Assembly (NCBI GenBank): GCA_031551725.1
Contig: JAVBNF010000005.1
Location: forward strand, 1-15,871
Reading direction: 5' to 3'
Length of the DNA: 15,871 nucleotides
Origin: JAVBNF01 sp031551725
GTDB lineage: Bacteria; Bacteroidota; Bacteroidia; Bacteroidales; P3
The translations under genes were made by a program, and so were the position numbers. The notes beneath the pieces were generated by a model. That model searched no databases, had not been told where the DNA came from, and was given only the letters and a program-made list of their open reading frames with translations. Below, in pieces: positions 5,666 to 13,916 of the stretch (within the stretch, counting starts at the first letter, position 1; each line of letters opens with the position of its first letter).

Positions 5666-7643
5666 CAACAATCGCTGTTTTGCGGTTATTGAGCATCCAT
5701 TGGGAAGTTTGCAACCAAGAAAACGCTTCTTTTTGTAAATCTTTTTTCACTTTTGCATAAGAAGTACTGCAATCTTCAATTTCATTCATCCGGTAACGGT
5801 AAAGCCCGTCCGGCGCGTTTTCACGATAAATATAAAGCAAGCTATCGTTCATGCAAGCCAGTTTATCATCTGTAGAGAAGACGATATTCGGATGCTTTTC
5901 GTGCAACAAATCTATTCCGAAAGTATTATTAATAAAGGGAATTCCCATATTTGCAACGATCGTTGGAAACACATCTTCCTGCAATGCCAACTGTTCAAAC
6001 CGTTGAGGTGTTGTAACTCCGGGAGCAAAAATTAAAAACGGAATATGATGATAGCTCATGCAAATATCGTACGGATTGGGGCCAATAATCGCACCATGGT
6101 CGGCCACAAAGGCAAAAACCGTGTTTTCATACCATGTTTGCTGAGATGCATATTCCATAAATTTTCGCAACGACCAATCGGCATATTCAACGATTTGGGT
6201 TTTCACATCTCCCGTTTTAGGTGTAAAACCAACATTTTCGGGAATAACATACGGCCCATGGTCGGAAGCAGTCATATATACCGCACAAAAAGGCGCCGCT
6301 TTTTGCGAAAGTTTTTCCAATGCCGGAATAGAAAAACGAAACATGTATTCATCCGGAACGCCCAGCGTACTCTTCACTTCTTTGCTTGGGTAATCTTTTT
6401 GCGCAACAATGGTATGAAACTGATTTAAACTAAGAAATCCTCCAACGTTATCAAATTGATCATCATGAGGGATGAAAAAAATGGTTTGATATCCATTATC
6501 TGCCAAAACATTGGAAAGTCCGGCCATCGGATCGATAAAATAATTAAACATCGAATGTTTTTTCATCAAAGCTGGATGACTGAACAATGTGCTATAAATA
6601 CCATTAAATGTATGTATTCCTGCGCTGTACATATTTTCAAATATCCAGGCTTGATGTGCCAAACTATCTAAAAACGGCGTTAGTTCTTCCGAATTTCCAA
6701 AATACTTCATTTTATCGGCAGACATGCCTTCCATGATAACCAGAACCACATTACGCCCTTTAAACAAAGGATAAGTCTTTTGCCAACGCGCAATTGGAGA
6801 AATGGAGTCTAAAGACTCATCGTGGTTGAAACGTTGTTTTGTAAACGCTATCGCTTCATCATCGGAAATCCAGTTTAAGTTCTGGTTTTCAACTTTCCCG
6901 GCATCTATACAACTTGTCATAAAGGTGTAAACGGGATTTAATCCAAGTTGATTAATAAACGGATATTCGGAAAAGAATGCTGTTCCCACCAAAATCGGCG
7001 TTTTTGCAGCCACACGGCCGCGCATTCCCACAAAAACCAATCCAAATAGCACAATACTTCCTAAAATCGCGAAACTCCAATTTTTCCAATGTGTTTTTTC
7101 CGAACGAACAGGCAAATACTGAAGCTGATAACGCATAATACGATGCATAATCCATAAATATGCCGTTGCGAGAACCAAAAATACGAGTGCAAAAGCAAGG
7201 TATCGAGGTTCTTGTACAATCATCTTCACAACAAAACCAAAACTATCAAACCAGTTGAGCGCCGTGTTGTTAAGGCGTGCAAAAAACTGATTAAAAAAAG
7301 GAATATCGGTTGCACAAAGTAAAAATGCACCTACAAAAAGAATCTCCACAAAAATGTAAATAATCCGTAAAGTCAACGGTTTTAAATACCGAAACCATAA
7401 TAAAACCGAACAGATAAGCACCGGAACGGCGAGAATATAACAGGAAATAACTGTATCAAATCGTATTCCCATCCAAAAAGCGCCCAATATCAGAGAGGCT
7501 TTGTGTCCGGTAATGTTCGTCAGTTGGTCGAGATTAAGTAGCAACAAAACAAGACGAAACATCCCGAAAAAGACAAGCCCACACAAATAAACCATGCATA
7601 AGCTAAAAAAATTACGGCGAACGAAAGATTTATAGGTATTCAT
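5652..7643 (-). CDS. LtaS/MdoB-like membrane phosphotransferase (sulfatase fold)
   Basis: Inner-membrane protein of 663 residues: about five N-terminal membrane segments (roughly 12-36, 50-82, 87-112, 147-168, 190-208), then a large periplasmic alkaline-phosphatase/sulfatase-type domain from about 290. The metal and catalytic residues of lipoteichoic acid synthase have counterparts: Glu305 in VIMEGMS, the nucleophile Thr345 in AGIHTFNG, His462 in SDHGPY, and Asp515-His516 in VADHG. Enzymes of this group move phosphoglycerol or phosphoethanolamine head groups from phospholipids onto glycans, lipids or polymers. Gram-negative Bacteroidota make no classical lipoteichoic acid, so the acceptor is unknown; an MdoB-like role on periplasmic glycans or an envelope lipid is possible. 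It starts 11 bases after tilS ends and is probably the last gene of that operon. Fold and activity class are secure; substrate is not. Confidence 0.88.
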   Translation of the reverse strand: MNTYKSFVRRNFFSLCMVYLCGLVFFGMFRLVLLLLNLDQLTNITGHKASLILGAFWMGIRFDTVISCYILAVPVLICSVLLWFRYLKPLTLRIIYIFVEILFVGAFLLCATDIPFFNQFFARLNNTALNWFDSFGFVVKMIVQEPRYLAFALVFLVLATAYLWIMHRIMRYQLQYLPVRSEKTHWKNWSFAILGSIVLFGLVFVGMRGRVAAKTPILVGTAFFSEYPFINQLGLNPVYTFMTSCIDAGKVENQNLNWISDDEAIAFTKQRFNHDESLDSISPIARWQKTYPLFKGRNVVLVIMEGMSADKMKYFGNSEELTPFLDSLAHQAWIFENMYSAGIHTFNGIYSTLFSHPALMKKHSMFNYFIDPMAGLSNVLADNGYQTIFFIPHDDQFDNVGGFLSLNQFHTIVAQKDYPSKEVKSTLGVPDEYMFRFSIPALEKLSQKAAPFCAVYMTASDHGPYVIPENVGFTPKTGDVKTQIVEYADWSLRKFMEYASQQTWYENTVFAFVADHGAIIGPNPYDICMSYHHIPFLIFAPGVTTPQRFEQLALQEDVFPTIVANMGIPFINNTFGIDLLHEKHPNIVFSTDDKLACMNDSLLYIYRENAPDGLYRYRMNEIEDCSTSYAKVKKDLQKEAFSWLQTSQWMLNNRKTAIVEKSK

Positions 7644-7654
7644 TAAAAAAGTAT

Positions 7655-8971
7655 TTATTTTATCACTATTTTATATATTTTCTTAGTCGAAAATGTCACC
7701 GCAAAACGTTGATCCACACGCATTCCAACAACCCAAACAATTTCGTCGCCGCTGCATAAAATCCAAACATTGTCTTTTTCAAAAACAGATAATTTCTGAT
7801 TGATAAAAAAATCGCTCAACTTCTGAAACGTTTGCATTCCGAATGGCTGAAAACGGTCGCCTTCTTTCCAACGGCGCAAGACAAGCGGAAATTGTAATTT
7901 ATCAAAATCCAAAGTAGCTGTTAGGAATTTTTTTGAAACATCATCCAAACCTTTAAAATTGCAAATTTCAAACTGCATTTTTAAAGGACTTTCTATAAAC
8001 GGAAGCTCCGGTGTTATTTCAAAAGAAAGCGGCGTTTGTTGTCTTTTTTTTCTCACAACAAAATCCATACGGCCTTTGACAATTTCATATTCTTTTGACT
8101 TCCAATAAGCACCGGACTCGCCATCAAAGGCGTCTATCATCTCCCCTGCTTGCGATCTGGAAAAACCGTAAACTCTAAGAAATTCGAATAAATAGATAGC
8201 CGGATTTTCCAAATCTTTCATTTTCTCAATAAAAATGCGCAATTGACCGGGCTCCACCTGTACGCATTTTGCCCGGGCGCGACTGATTTCCGCTTGAAAA
8301 ACAACTTCCGTTTCATCCAAAATATGCATCGTTTTACGGATATTCTGCCGTGCATTCGGCTGAATTTCTTCCAGAAGCGGAAGCAGATGATGGCGGATTT
8401 TATTGCGCATATATTTATCGTCCGCATTCGATGCATCTTCACGGTGCGGCAGTTGATTCGCTTTCGCGAAAGCATCAATATCTTCGCGTGTTGCAAATAA
8501 TAACGGACGAATGATTTTGCCTTGCTTGGCGCGAATGCCGTGCAGTCCCGCAATACCGGTGCCGCGAATTAAATTGATAAATAAAGACTCGATTTCATCA
8601 TCTTGATGATGCGCAGTTGCACAATATGCGTACTTTTCTTGTTTGATTAATTTTTTAAACCAATCGTAACGCAAATCGCGAGCAGCCATTTGTATAGAAA
8701 TACCTCCCTTTTGGGCATATTCGGTCGTTTCAAAAGATTTTACAAAGAAAGGAACTTGATATTTTTCTGCTAATTTGGAAACGAATTCCTCATCTTCATC
8801 AGAATCGTTGCCACGCAAGTTAAAATTACAATGTGCAATGGCAAATTTATATCCGGCTTGATGAAAGAGTTCGCACATCACCACCGAATCAATTCCACCG
8901 CTAACCGCAAGCAGAATCGTTTCTTCGGGAGAAAAAAGTTTTTGGCGATATGATTGAAAATGCGAAAGCAT
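7655..8971 (-). CDS. tilS: tRNA(Ile)-lysidine synthase
   Basis: Cytosolic enzyme that attaches lysine to C34 of the CAU-anticodon tRNA-Ile, so that it is charged with Ile and reads AUA. The 438-residue length is normal. The N-terminal PP-loop ATPase has SGGIDS (24-29), HCNFNLRGNDSDEDE (47-61), TAHHQDD (119-125) and RNKIRHHLLPLL (189-200). The TilS C-terminal domain occupies about 350-438, with LRRWKEGDRFQPFGM and KLSDFFINQK. The ATG at 8971 is preceded by AATTAAA with no SD, and the upstream gap to infB is filled by a long heptamer hairpin. It lies downstream of infB on the same strand, so it is expressed from the rimP operon or from a promoter I could not see. Secure. Confidence 0.96.
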   Translation of the reverse strand: MLSHFQSYRQKLFSPEETILLAVSGGIDSVVMCELFHQAGYKFAIAHCNFNLRGNDSDEDEEFVSKLAEKYQVPFFVKSFETTEYAQKGGISIQMAARDLRYDWFKKLIKQEKYAYCATAHHQDDEIESLFINLIRGTGIAGLHGIRAKQGKIIRPLLFATREDIDAFAKANQLPHREDASNADDKYMRNKIRHHLLPLLEEIQPNARQNIRKTMHILDETEVVFQAEISRARAKCVQVEPGQLRIFIEKMKDLENPAIYLFEFLRVYGFSRSQAGEMIDAFDGESGAYWKSKEYEIVKGRMDFVVRKKRQQTPLSFEITPELPFIESPLKMQFEICNFKGLDDVSKKFLTATLDFDKLQFPLVLRRWKEGDRFQPFGMQTFQKLSDFFINQKLSVFEKDNVWILCSGDEIVWVVGMRVDQRFAVTFSTKKIYKIVIK

Positions 8972-8974
8972 TTT

Positions 8975-9046
8975 AATTAGGAATTGGAAATTAGGAATTA
9001 GGAATTGAGATTTGTAAACCTAATTCCTAATTCTTAATTTCTAATT
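8975..9046. repeat. Heptamer tandem repeat forming a 28-bp stem
   Basis: On the + strand five 7-base units (AATTAGG, AATTGGA, AATTAGG, AATTAGG, AATTGAG; 8975-9009) are followed after nine bases by four complementary units (CCTAATT, CCTAATT, CTTAATT, TCTAATT; 9019-9046). Arms 8975-9002 and 9019-9046 pair over 28 positions with one mismatch and three G-U pairs; the inner 14 bp are perfect, around a 16-base loop. The element fills the gap between the infB stop (9049-9051) and the tilS ATG (8969-8971). No T-run follows on the - strand, so it is not a classical terminator. It may be an RNA processing or stabilising stem, or a mobile repeat. Confidence 0.85.
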
Positions 9047-9048
9047 TA

Positions 9049-12000
9049 TTAAAGTTTCCGTTTCGTTTCCGTAACTTCGTATGCCTCAATAATGTCTCCG
9101 ACTTTGATGTCGTTGAAATTCTCGATATTTAAACCGCAGTCTTGACCGGCATAAACTTCTTTCACATCGTCTTTGAAACGTTTAAGTGATCCGAGTTTTC
9201 CGTCGTAAGTTACAATACCATCACGGATAATGCGCACTTTGTGCTGACGTGTCATTTTTCCATCCAACACGATACATCCTGCGATAGATCCCACTTTCGT
9301 GATTTTGAAAACCTCTTTGATTTCGAGGTTAGCCACAATTTTCTCTTCCACTTCGGGCGCCAACATCCCTTCGATAGCGTCCTTGATTTCGTTGATAGCC
9401 GTATAGATAATGGAGTACAAACGAACATCGATTTGCTCGTTTTCGGCCAATTTACGTGCAGCGACAGACGGACGCACTTGGAAACCGATAATAATCGCTT
9501 CCGAAGCAGATGCCAACATGATGTCGGACTCCGAAATTTGTCCAACGGATTTGTGAATCACGTTGACTTGAACTTCCGGTGTAGAAAGTTTGAGCAAAGA
9601 GTCTGACAACGCTTCCACCGAACCGTCTACGTCCCCTTTAACAATGATGTTAAGCTCTTTAAAGTCGCCAATCGCAATACGACGACCGATTTCATCAAGC
9701 GTGATATGTTTTTGTGTACGCAAACCTTGTTCGCGTTGCAATTGCTGACGGCGTTGCGCCACCTCTTTGGTTTCGCGTTCGCTGGCCATTACATTGAACA
9801 AATCTCCGGCTTGCGGAGCGCCGTTCAAACCGAGCAACAACACAGGTGTTGACGGACCGGCTTCTTTCACAGCTTGATTACGTTCGTTATACATCGCTTT
9901 CACACGTCCATAAGTAGAACCGGCTAAAATCGGATCTCCGACTCTTACTGTTCCGTCTTGTACCAAGATTTTTGCTACATATCCACGACCTTTATCCAAC
10001 GAAGATTCGATGATAGCACCGCGGGCACGTTTATCCGGATTTGCTTTCAAATCGAGCAACTCGGCTTCCAAAAGCACTTTTTCCAAAAGTTCTTTCATGT
10101 TCAAACCGGTTTTTGCAGAAATATCCTGACTTTGATATTTTCCGCCCCATTCTTCAACAAGCAAATTCATTTCGGCCAAGCCTTGTTTGATCTTAGTCGG
10201 ATCGGCAGCCGGTTTATCAATTTTATTAATTGCAAAAACCATCGGAACACCGGCAGCTTGCGCATGATTGATCGCCTCAATGCTTTGGGGCATAATGCGG
10301 TCGTCGGCAGCCATCACAATAATTGCAATATCCGTAAGTTTAGCACCACGAGCACGCATAGCGGTAAACGCTTCGTGACCGGGCGTATCCAAAAATGTAA
10401 TCTGTCTTCCGCTCGGAAGCACCACTTCGTATGCACCGATGTGCTGTGTAATTCCTCCGGCTTCTCCGGCGATTACGTTTGTACGACGAACATAGTCCAA
10501 CAACGATGTTTTACCATGGTCAACGTGTCCCATAACCGTAACAACAGGTGGACGCGGCTTCAAGTCTTCCGGATTATCTTCTTCCGTATCCTTGATGGTT
10601 TCCATCACTTCAACATCCACAAATTCGAGTTTAAATCCGAATTCATCGGCCAAAATCGACATTGTTTCCGCTGTCAAACGTTGGTTAATAGATACGAATA
10701 AGCCCAAAGTCATACACGTTGAGATAATTTGTGTAACCGGCAAATTCATCATCGTTGCCAACTCATTGGCAGTTACGAATTCGGTTACTTTCAAGATACC
10801 TTGCTCTTCTTGCTCGCGCATTTGCGCTTCTTGCATTTGCTGTCCAACTTGTTGACGTTTTTCACGACGGTGTTTCGATGTTTTCGATTTGCCGGTCGGA
10901 CTCAAACGAGCCAAGGTTTCTTTGATTTGTTTTTCGATTTCGCCGGAATCTACCACAGCCGGTTTTTTCTCAGCCTTTTGCGGTTTTTTCCATGTTTTTT
11001 CTTGTTTGCTGACTTTTTTAATGTCAACGCTCTTTACTTCTTTAGCAAGACGCTTACGCTTCTCTTTATTATCTTCTGCAGGCTTCTTTGCTTTTTGGAA
11101 TTGCGAAAGATCTACTTTTTGATCTAAAATTTTAGGTCCTTCCAGTTTACGATATTGTGTTTCGATGAAATTACTTTTCTCTTCCACAACAGGTGCAGGT
11201 TCAGAAGCTGGTACAGGCGTTTCTTCTACCACGGGTTCCGGAACAGAAACCTCTGCAACAGCAACAGGTGCCGGTTCTGGTTTAGGTTGTTTCACTTCTT
11301 CAATTACCGGAGCTGTTTTTTCTTCTTTTTTAGGCGCCTCAGCTTTTTTCGCTTTTTTATCAGGACGTGTTTTCGTGTTTAATTGTGTTAAATCGATTTT
11401 TCCGATAATTTTCACTTTCTCTTCAGAGGCAACCACAACAGGCACTTCGGCAGGAATTTCAACTTCAACAGGTGCCGGAGTTTCTTCTTTCGGCTCATCA
11501 ACCGGAAGCACTTGTTCAACTACTTTTTCTTCTTTCGCCTTGGATTTTTTCTCATCAATCGGTGCAGGAGTTTCTTTCAGTTCTTCCACTTCCACAACTT
11601 CCGCTTTCGCAACTTTTTTAGGCTTCGTTTCTTTTTCTGCAACAGGAGCTTTTTCCTCCTTCGCAACAACTTTTTCAGCCTTTTCTGCGTTCACAGGTTT
11701 TTCTTCTTTTTTAGGCGCCTCAGCTTTTTTCGCTGTTGTTTTTTTAGCGGCAACATCCAAGCCTAAACCTGTATTTTTGATGATAAGCACGTCATCCTCT
11801 TCGCGTTCCGTATCTTCGAGTTTGCTTACTTCTTGCTTAAGTGTGATGGTTTCTCTCTTTTGCGAGAATTCCAATCCAATCTTTTCGGCTTCTTCTTTCA
11901 CCGATTTCTCAGATGCAAATTCTTTCATCAACAGACGATACATATCCTCTGTGAGTTTCGTATTCGGATTTGAATCGATTTTATGCCCTTTTGTAGCCAA

Positions 12001-12081
12001 AAAATCAATAACAGTGGGAACTCCAATATTAAACTCTTTTGCAGCTTTTGATAACCTTATATTTTTTGCTTCTTCTGCCAT
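9049..12081 (-). CDS. infB: Translation initiation factor IF-2
   Basis: GTPase that places fMet-tRNA on the 30S subunit and promotes 70S joining. At 1010 residues it has the long form usual for Bacteroidota. An N-terminal IF2-N-like helical module occupies about 1-60 (LSKAAKEFNIGVPTVIDFL). About 350 low-complexity Lys/Glu/Ala/Pro/Val residues follow, then a second IF2-N module near 430-490. The G domain starts near 509: GHVDHGKT (518-525), DTPGHE (565-570), NKID (619-622). Beta-barrel, linker and C-terminal tRNA-binding domains end in the conserved VGDIIEAYEV. The low-complexity part contains a perfect in-frame 37-base duplication. The ATG at 12081 has a perfect AGGAGG four bases upstream, unlike its neighbours. 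The + strand frame opposite the N-terminal part is a shadow of the biased codons. Operon: rimP-nusA-infB. Confidence 0.98.
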   Translation of the reverse strand: MAEEAKNIRLSKAAKEFNIGVPTVIDFLATKGHKIDSNPNTKLTEDMYRLLMKEFASEKSVKEEAEKIGLEFSQKRETITLKQEVSKLEDTEREEDDVLIIKNTGLGLDVAAKKTTAKKAEAPKKEEKPVNAEKAEKVVAKEEKAPVAEKETKPKKVAKAEVVEVEELKETPAPIDEKKSKAKEEKVVEQVLPVDEPKEETPAPVEVEIPAEVPVVVASEEKVKIIGKIDLTQLNTKTRPDKKAKKAEAPKKEEKTAPVIEEVKQPKPEPAPVAVAEVSVPEPVVEETPVPASEPAPVVEEKSNFIETQYRKLEGPKILDQKVDLSQFQKAKKPAEDNKEKRKRLAKEVKSVDIKKVSKQEKTWKKPQKAEKKPAVVDSGEIEKQIKETLARLSPTGKSKTSKHRREKRQQVGQQMQEAQMREQEEQGILKVTEFVTANELATMMNLPVTQIISTCMTLGLFVSINQRLTAETMSILADEFGFKLEFVDVEVMETIKDTEEDNPEDLKPRPPVVTVMGHVDHGKTSLLDYVRRTNVIAGEAGGITQHIGAYEVVLPSGRQITFLDTPGHEAFTAMRARGAKLTDIAIIVMAADDRIMPQSIEAINHAQAAGVPMVFAINKIDKPAADPTKIKQGLAEMNLLVEEWGGKYQSQDISAKTGLNMKELLEKVLLEAELLDLKANPDKRARGAIIESSLDKGRGYVAKILVQDGTVRVGDPILAGSTYGRVKAMYNERNQAVKEAGPSTPVLLLGLNGAPQAGDLFNVMASERETKEVAQRRQQLQREQGLRTQKHITLDEIGRRIAIGDFKELNIIVKGDVDGSVEALSDSLLKLSTPEVQVNVIHKSVGQISESDIMLASASEAIIIGFQVRPSVAARKLAENEQIDVRLYSIIYTAINEIKDAIEGMLAPEVEEKIVANLEIKEVFKITKVGSIAGCIVLDGKMTRQHKVRIIRDGIVTYDGKLGSLKRFKDDVKEVYAGQDCGLNIENFNDIKVGDIIEAYEVTETKRKL
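11317..11353 (-). repeat. 37-base direct repeat in infB, copy 1
   Basis: Identical to 11698-11734. It encodes the AKKAEAPKKEEK stretch of the IF-2 linker. The copies are 381 bases apart, a multiple of three, so recombination between them would keep the frame while removing 127 residues of linker. Confidence 0.9.
11698..11734 (-). repeat. 37-base direct repeat in infB, copy 2
   Basis: Identical over 37 bases to 11317-11353; both encode AKKAEAPKKEEK. Identity at the DNA level, beyond the protein, suggests a fairly recent duplication or gene conversion rather than independent codon drift. Confidence 0.9.
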
Positions 12082-12085
12082 TTAT

Positions 12086-12091
12086 CCTCCT
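12086..12091 (-). promoter_or_regulatory. Perfect Shine-Dalgarno site of infB
   Basis: The - strand reads AGGAGG ATAA ATG: six bases complementary to the canonical 16S tail, four bases before the start codon. None of metK, the MFS gene, pyrF, ltaS-like, tilS, nusA, rimP or hicB-like has such a site. It fixes the infB start. Confidence 0.85.
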
Positions 12092-12157
12092 GTTGAGATT
12101 GTTCTTAATTTAAAATTGTAAGACCGGAAGATGGTAAGACGTGTAAGAAATTCCACA

Positions 12158-12185
12158 CTCATAACTCATCACTCATATCTCATAA
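12158..12185. repeat. 7-base tandem repeat (4 units) between nusA and infB
   Basis: Units on the + strand are CTCATAA, CTCATCA, CTCATAT, CTCATAA. In the transcript (- strand) they read as repeated TTATGAG-like units beginning about 10 bases after the nusA stop. They do not form an obvious hairpin. They lie in the 113-base nusA-infB gap, in which I found no promoter box and otherwise only the infB SD. Confidence 0.85.
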
Positions 12186-12194
12186 CTTTTGTCT

Positions 12195-13439
12195 CTACTC
12201 TTCGTCAAACTCCGCTTTCAAAATGCGAACAACATCTTGCAATGTTTCTTCTTCCAAATCGGTACGCTTTTCGAGATCTTCGATTGGAATTGCAAGTACG
12301 TCTTTAGCGGTATCGCAACCAATGGCTTTGAGTTGATCAATAATCCATTGTTCGATTTCGTCGTTAAATTCTTGCAAATCTACGTCTTCGTAGTCGTCAT
12401 CAGATTCTCTGTAAACGTCGATTTCATATCCTGTTAAACGTCCGGCCAACTTGATGTTGTATCCGGCTTTACCAATTGCCAACGATACTTGGTCGGACTT
12501 CATGTAAACATCCGCTTTTTTCGTATCCTCATGAATGGTAATCGATGCAATTTTTGCAGGACTTAAGGCCCGTGTAATAAACAATTCCGGATTGGAAGTG
12601 TAATTAATAACATCAATATTCTCATTTTTCAATTCACGAACAATTCCGTGGATACGTGAGCCTTTCATACCCACACAAGCACCTACTGCATCAATACGGT
12701 CGTCGTACGATTCTACGGCTACTTTTGCACGTTCGCCCGGTTCACGTTCAATACGGCGAATCGTAATTAAACCGTCGAAAATTTCCGGAACTTCCTGTTC
12801 GAATAATTTTTCCAAAAACACCGGCGATGTACGTGAAAGAATGATTACCGGCATGTTGTTTTTCATATCTACTTTCAGAACAACGGCACGGATGGTATCT
12901 CCTTTTCGATAAAAATCACTCGGAATTTGTTCGTTTTTAGGCAACACAAGCTCAATACCTTCATCGTCCATAACCAATATTTCGCGCTTGAACGATTGGT
13001 AAACCTCACCGGTAATAATTTCACCAATGCGGTCTTTATACTTTTTGTAAATATTGTTGCGCTCGTATTCTTGGATTTTAGAAACCAAGTTTTGACGGAT
13101 AGCCACAATCTCGCGACGTCCGAAATCGGCCATATAAATCGGCTCGGAAACATCTTCACCCACTTCAAAATCGGGCTCGATTTTAATTGCATCCGAATAT
13201 TTGATTTCCTTGACTTCGTCGGTCAAATTATCATCTTCCACAATCACACGGTTTCTCCAAATCTCAAGGTCACCTTTATCAATATTTACAATGATATCGA
13301 TATTTTCGTCGGTTCCGTATTTTTTGATCAACAATCCTCTAAAAATATCCTCGAGAATACGCATCATCGTTTCGCGATCGATATTTTTAAATTCTTTAAA
13401 TTCGGAAAAACTCTCAACTAGATTGATATTACTATCCAT
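12195..13439 (-). CDS. nusA: Transcription termination/antitermination factor NusA
   Basis: RNA-polymerase-binding factor controlling pausing, termination and antitermination. The 414-residue protein has an N-terminal RNAP-binding domain (about 1-130), an S1 domain (about 138-201, beginning GEIITGEVYQSF), KH1 with VGACVGMKGSRI (252-263) and KH2 with SLAIGKAGYNIKLAG (319-333). The C-terminus is a short acidic region with one helical repeat-like segment (about 355-414), not the two full acidic repeats of E. coli NusA; this length is normal for Bacteroidota. The ATG at 13439 lies 15 bases after the rimP stop with no SD. In E. coli the equivalent operon is regulated by NusA itself in its leader, which makes the hairpin upstream of rimP relevant. 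Secure. Confidence 0.97.
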   Translation of the reverse strand: MDSNINLVESFSEFKEFKNIDRETMMRILEDIFRGLLIKKYGTDENIDIIVNIDKGDLEIWRNRVIVEDDNLTDEVKEIKYSDAIKIEPDFEVGEDVSEPIYMADFGRREIVAIRQNLVSKIQEYERNNIYKKYKDRIGEIITGEVYQSFKREILVMDDEGIELVLPKNEQIPSDFYRKGDTIRAVVLKVDMKNNMPVIILSRTSPVFLEKLFEQEVPEIFDGLITIRRIEREPGERAKVAVESYDDRIDAVGACVGMKGSRIHGIVRELKNENIDVINYTSNPELFITRALSPAKIASITIHEDTKKADVYMKSDQVSLAIGKAGYNIKLAGRLTGYEIDVYRESDDDYEDVDLQEFNDEIEQWIIDQLKAIGCDTAKDVLAIPIEDLEKRTDLEEETLQDVVRILKAEFDEE

Positions 13440-13454
13440 TGTTTTGAACTTTTG

Positions 13455-13916
13455 TTACTTAAATGATATAATTATTTTTGTTTCTTTAATTTCTGAAAAC
13501 GGAATATCCACAAGGGTTTCCTGCGGTTCCGTATTTTTCTTGGATGCTTTTTTTGCTTTCGGTTCCATGACGACTTTCTCGGCGGAAACTTCTTTCAACA
13601 CTCCGGAAACGTTGCTTCCATCGTTTTTTTGCACGCTAATTTCACGACCGATATTCTTTTGATATTGGCGCAAAACACGCAACGGATGATCGAGTCCGGA
13701 AGAAGAAACATGCAGTTCGAAATCTTCTTTTTCGCGATCCAAATTCGATTCGATGTGACGGCTCACCTTCACACAATCGTCGATTTTCACACCGCTGTCG
13801 CCATCCAAAAAGACATAAATTTTATTTCCGGCGCCGATGTGGCAATTAACCATAAACAAATCCGTGCCGCTAATAGCTTCTTCAACAAGTTTGATAATAT
13901 TTGACTCTGCAATCAT
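13455..13916 (-). CDS. rimP: Ribosome maturation factor RimP
   Basis: Assists late maturation of the 30S subunit. From the ATG at 13916 it has 153 residues: an N-terminal alpha/beta domain with DDCVKVSRHIESNLD and SSSGLDHPL (about 71-79; family form SSPGLDRPL), then a C-terminal SH3-like barrel interrupted by a Lys-rich insert (KAKKASKK) and ending in IPFSEIKETKIIISFK. A GTG at 13934 would add six residues. I prefer the ATG because MIAESNIIKLVEEA aligns in register with the N-terminus I remember for Bacteroides RimP, and because the ATG overlaps the stop of an SD-led small ORF (ATGA). First gene of the rimP-nusA-infB operon, behind a promoter and a terminator-like hairpin. The family call is secure; the start is less so. 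Confidence 0.93.
   Translation of the reverse strand: MIAESNIIKLVEEAISGTDLFMVNCHIGAGNKIYVFLDGDSGVKIDDCVKVSRHIESNLDREKEDFELHVSSSGLDHPLRVLRQYQKNIGREISVQKNDGSNVSGVLKEVSAEKVVMEPKAKKASKKNTEPQETLVDIPFSEIKETKIIISFK

Noticed and set aside
9958..10701. 247-residue + strand ORF opposite infB
   Set aside because: Antisense to the conserved IF-2 GTPase domain; no homology signal is visible and codon use is that of a shadow frame.
11165..12121. 318-residue Ser/Thr/Gly/Ala-rich + strand ORF opposite infB
   Set aside because: It is the antisense of the Lys/Glu/Ala-rich IF-2 linker, whose biased codons keep stops out of that frame. It has no start context or recognisable domain.
12090..12155. 19-codon small ORF in the nusA-infB gap (- strand)
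   Set aside because: No SD, no coupling to infB, and it arises from one phase of the heptamer units; it looks like chance.
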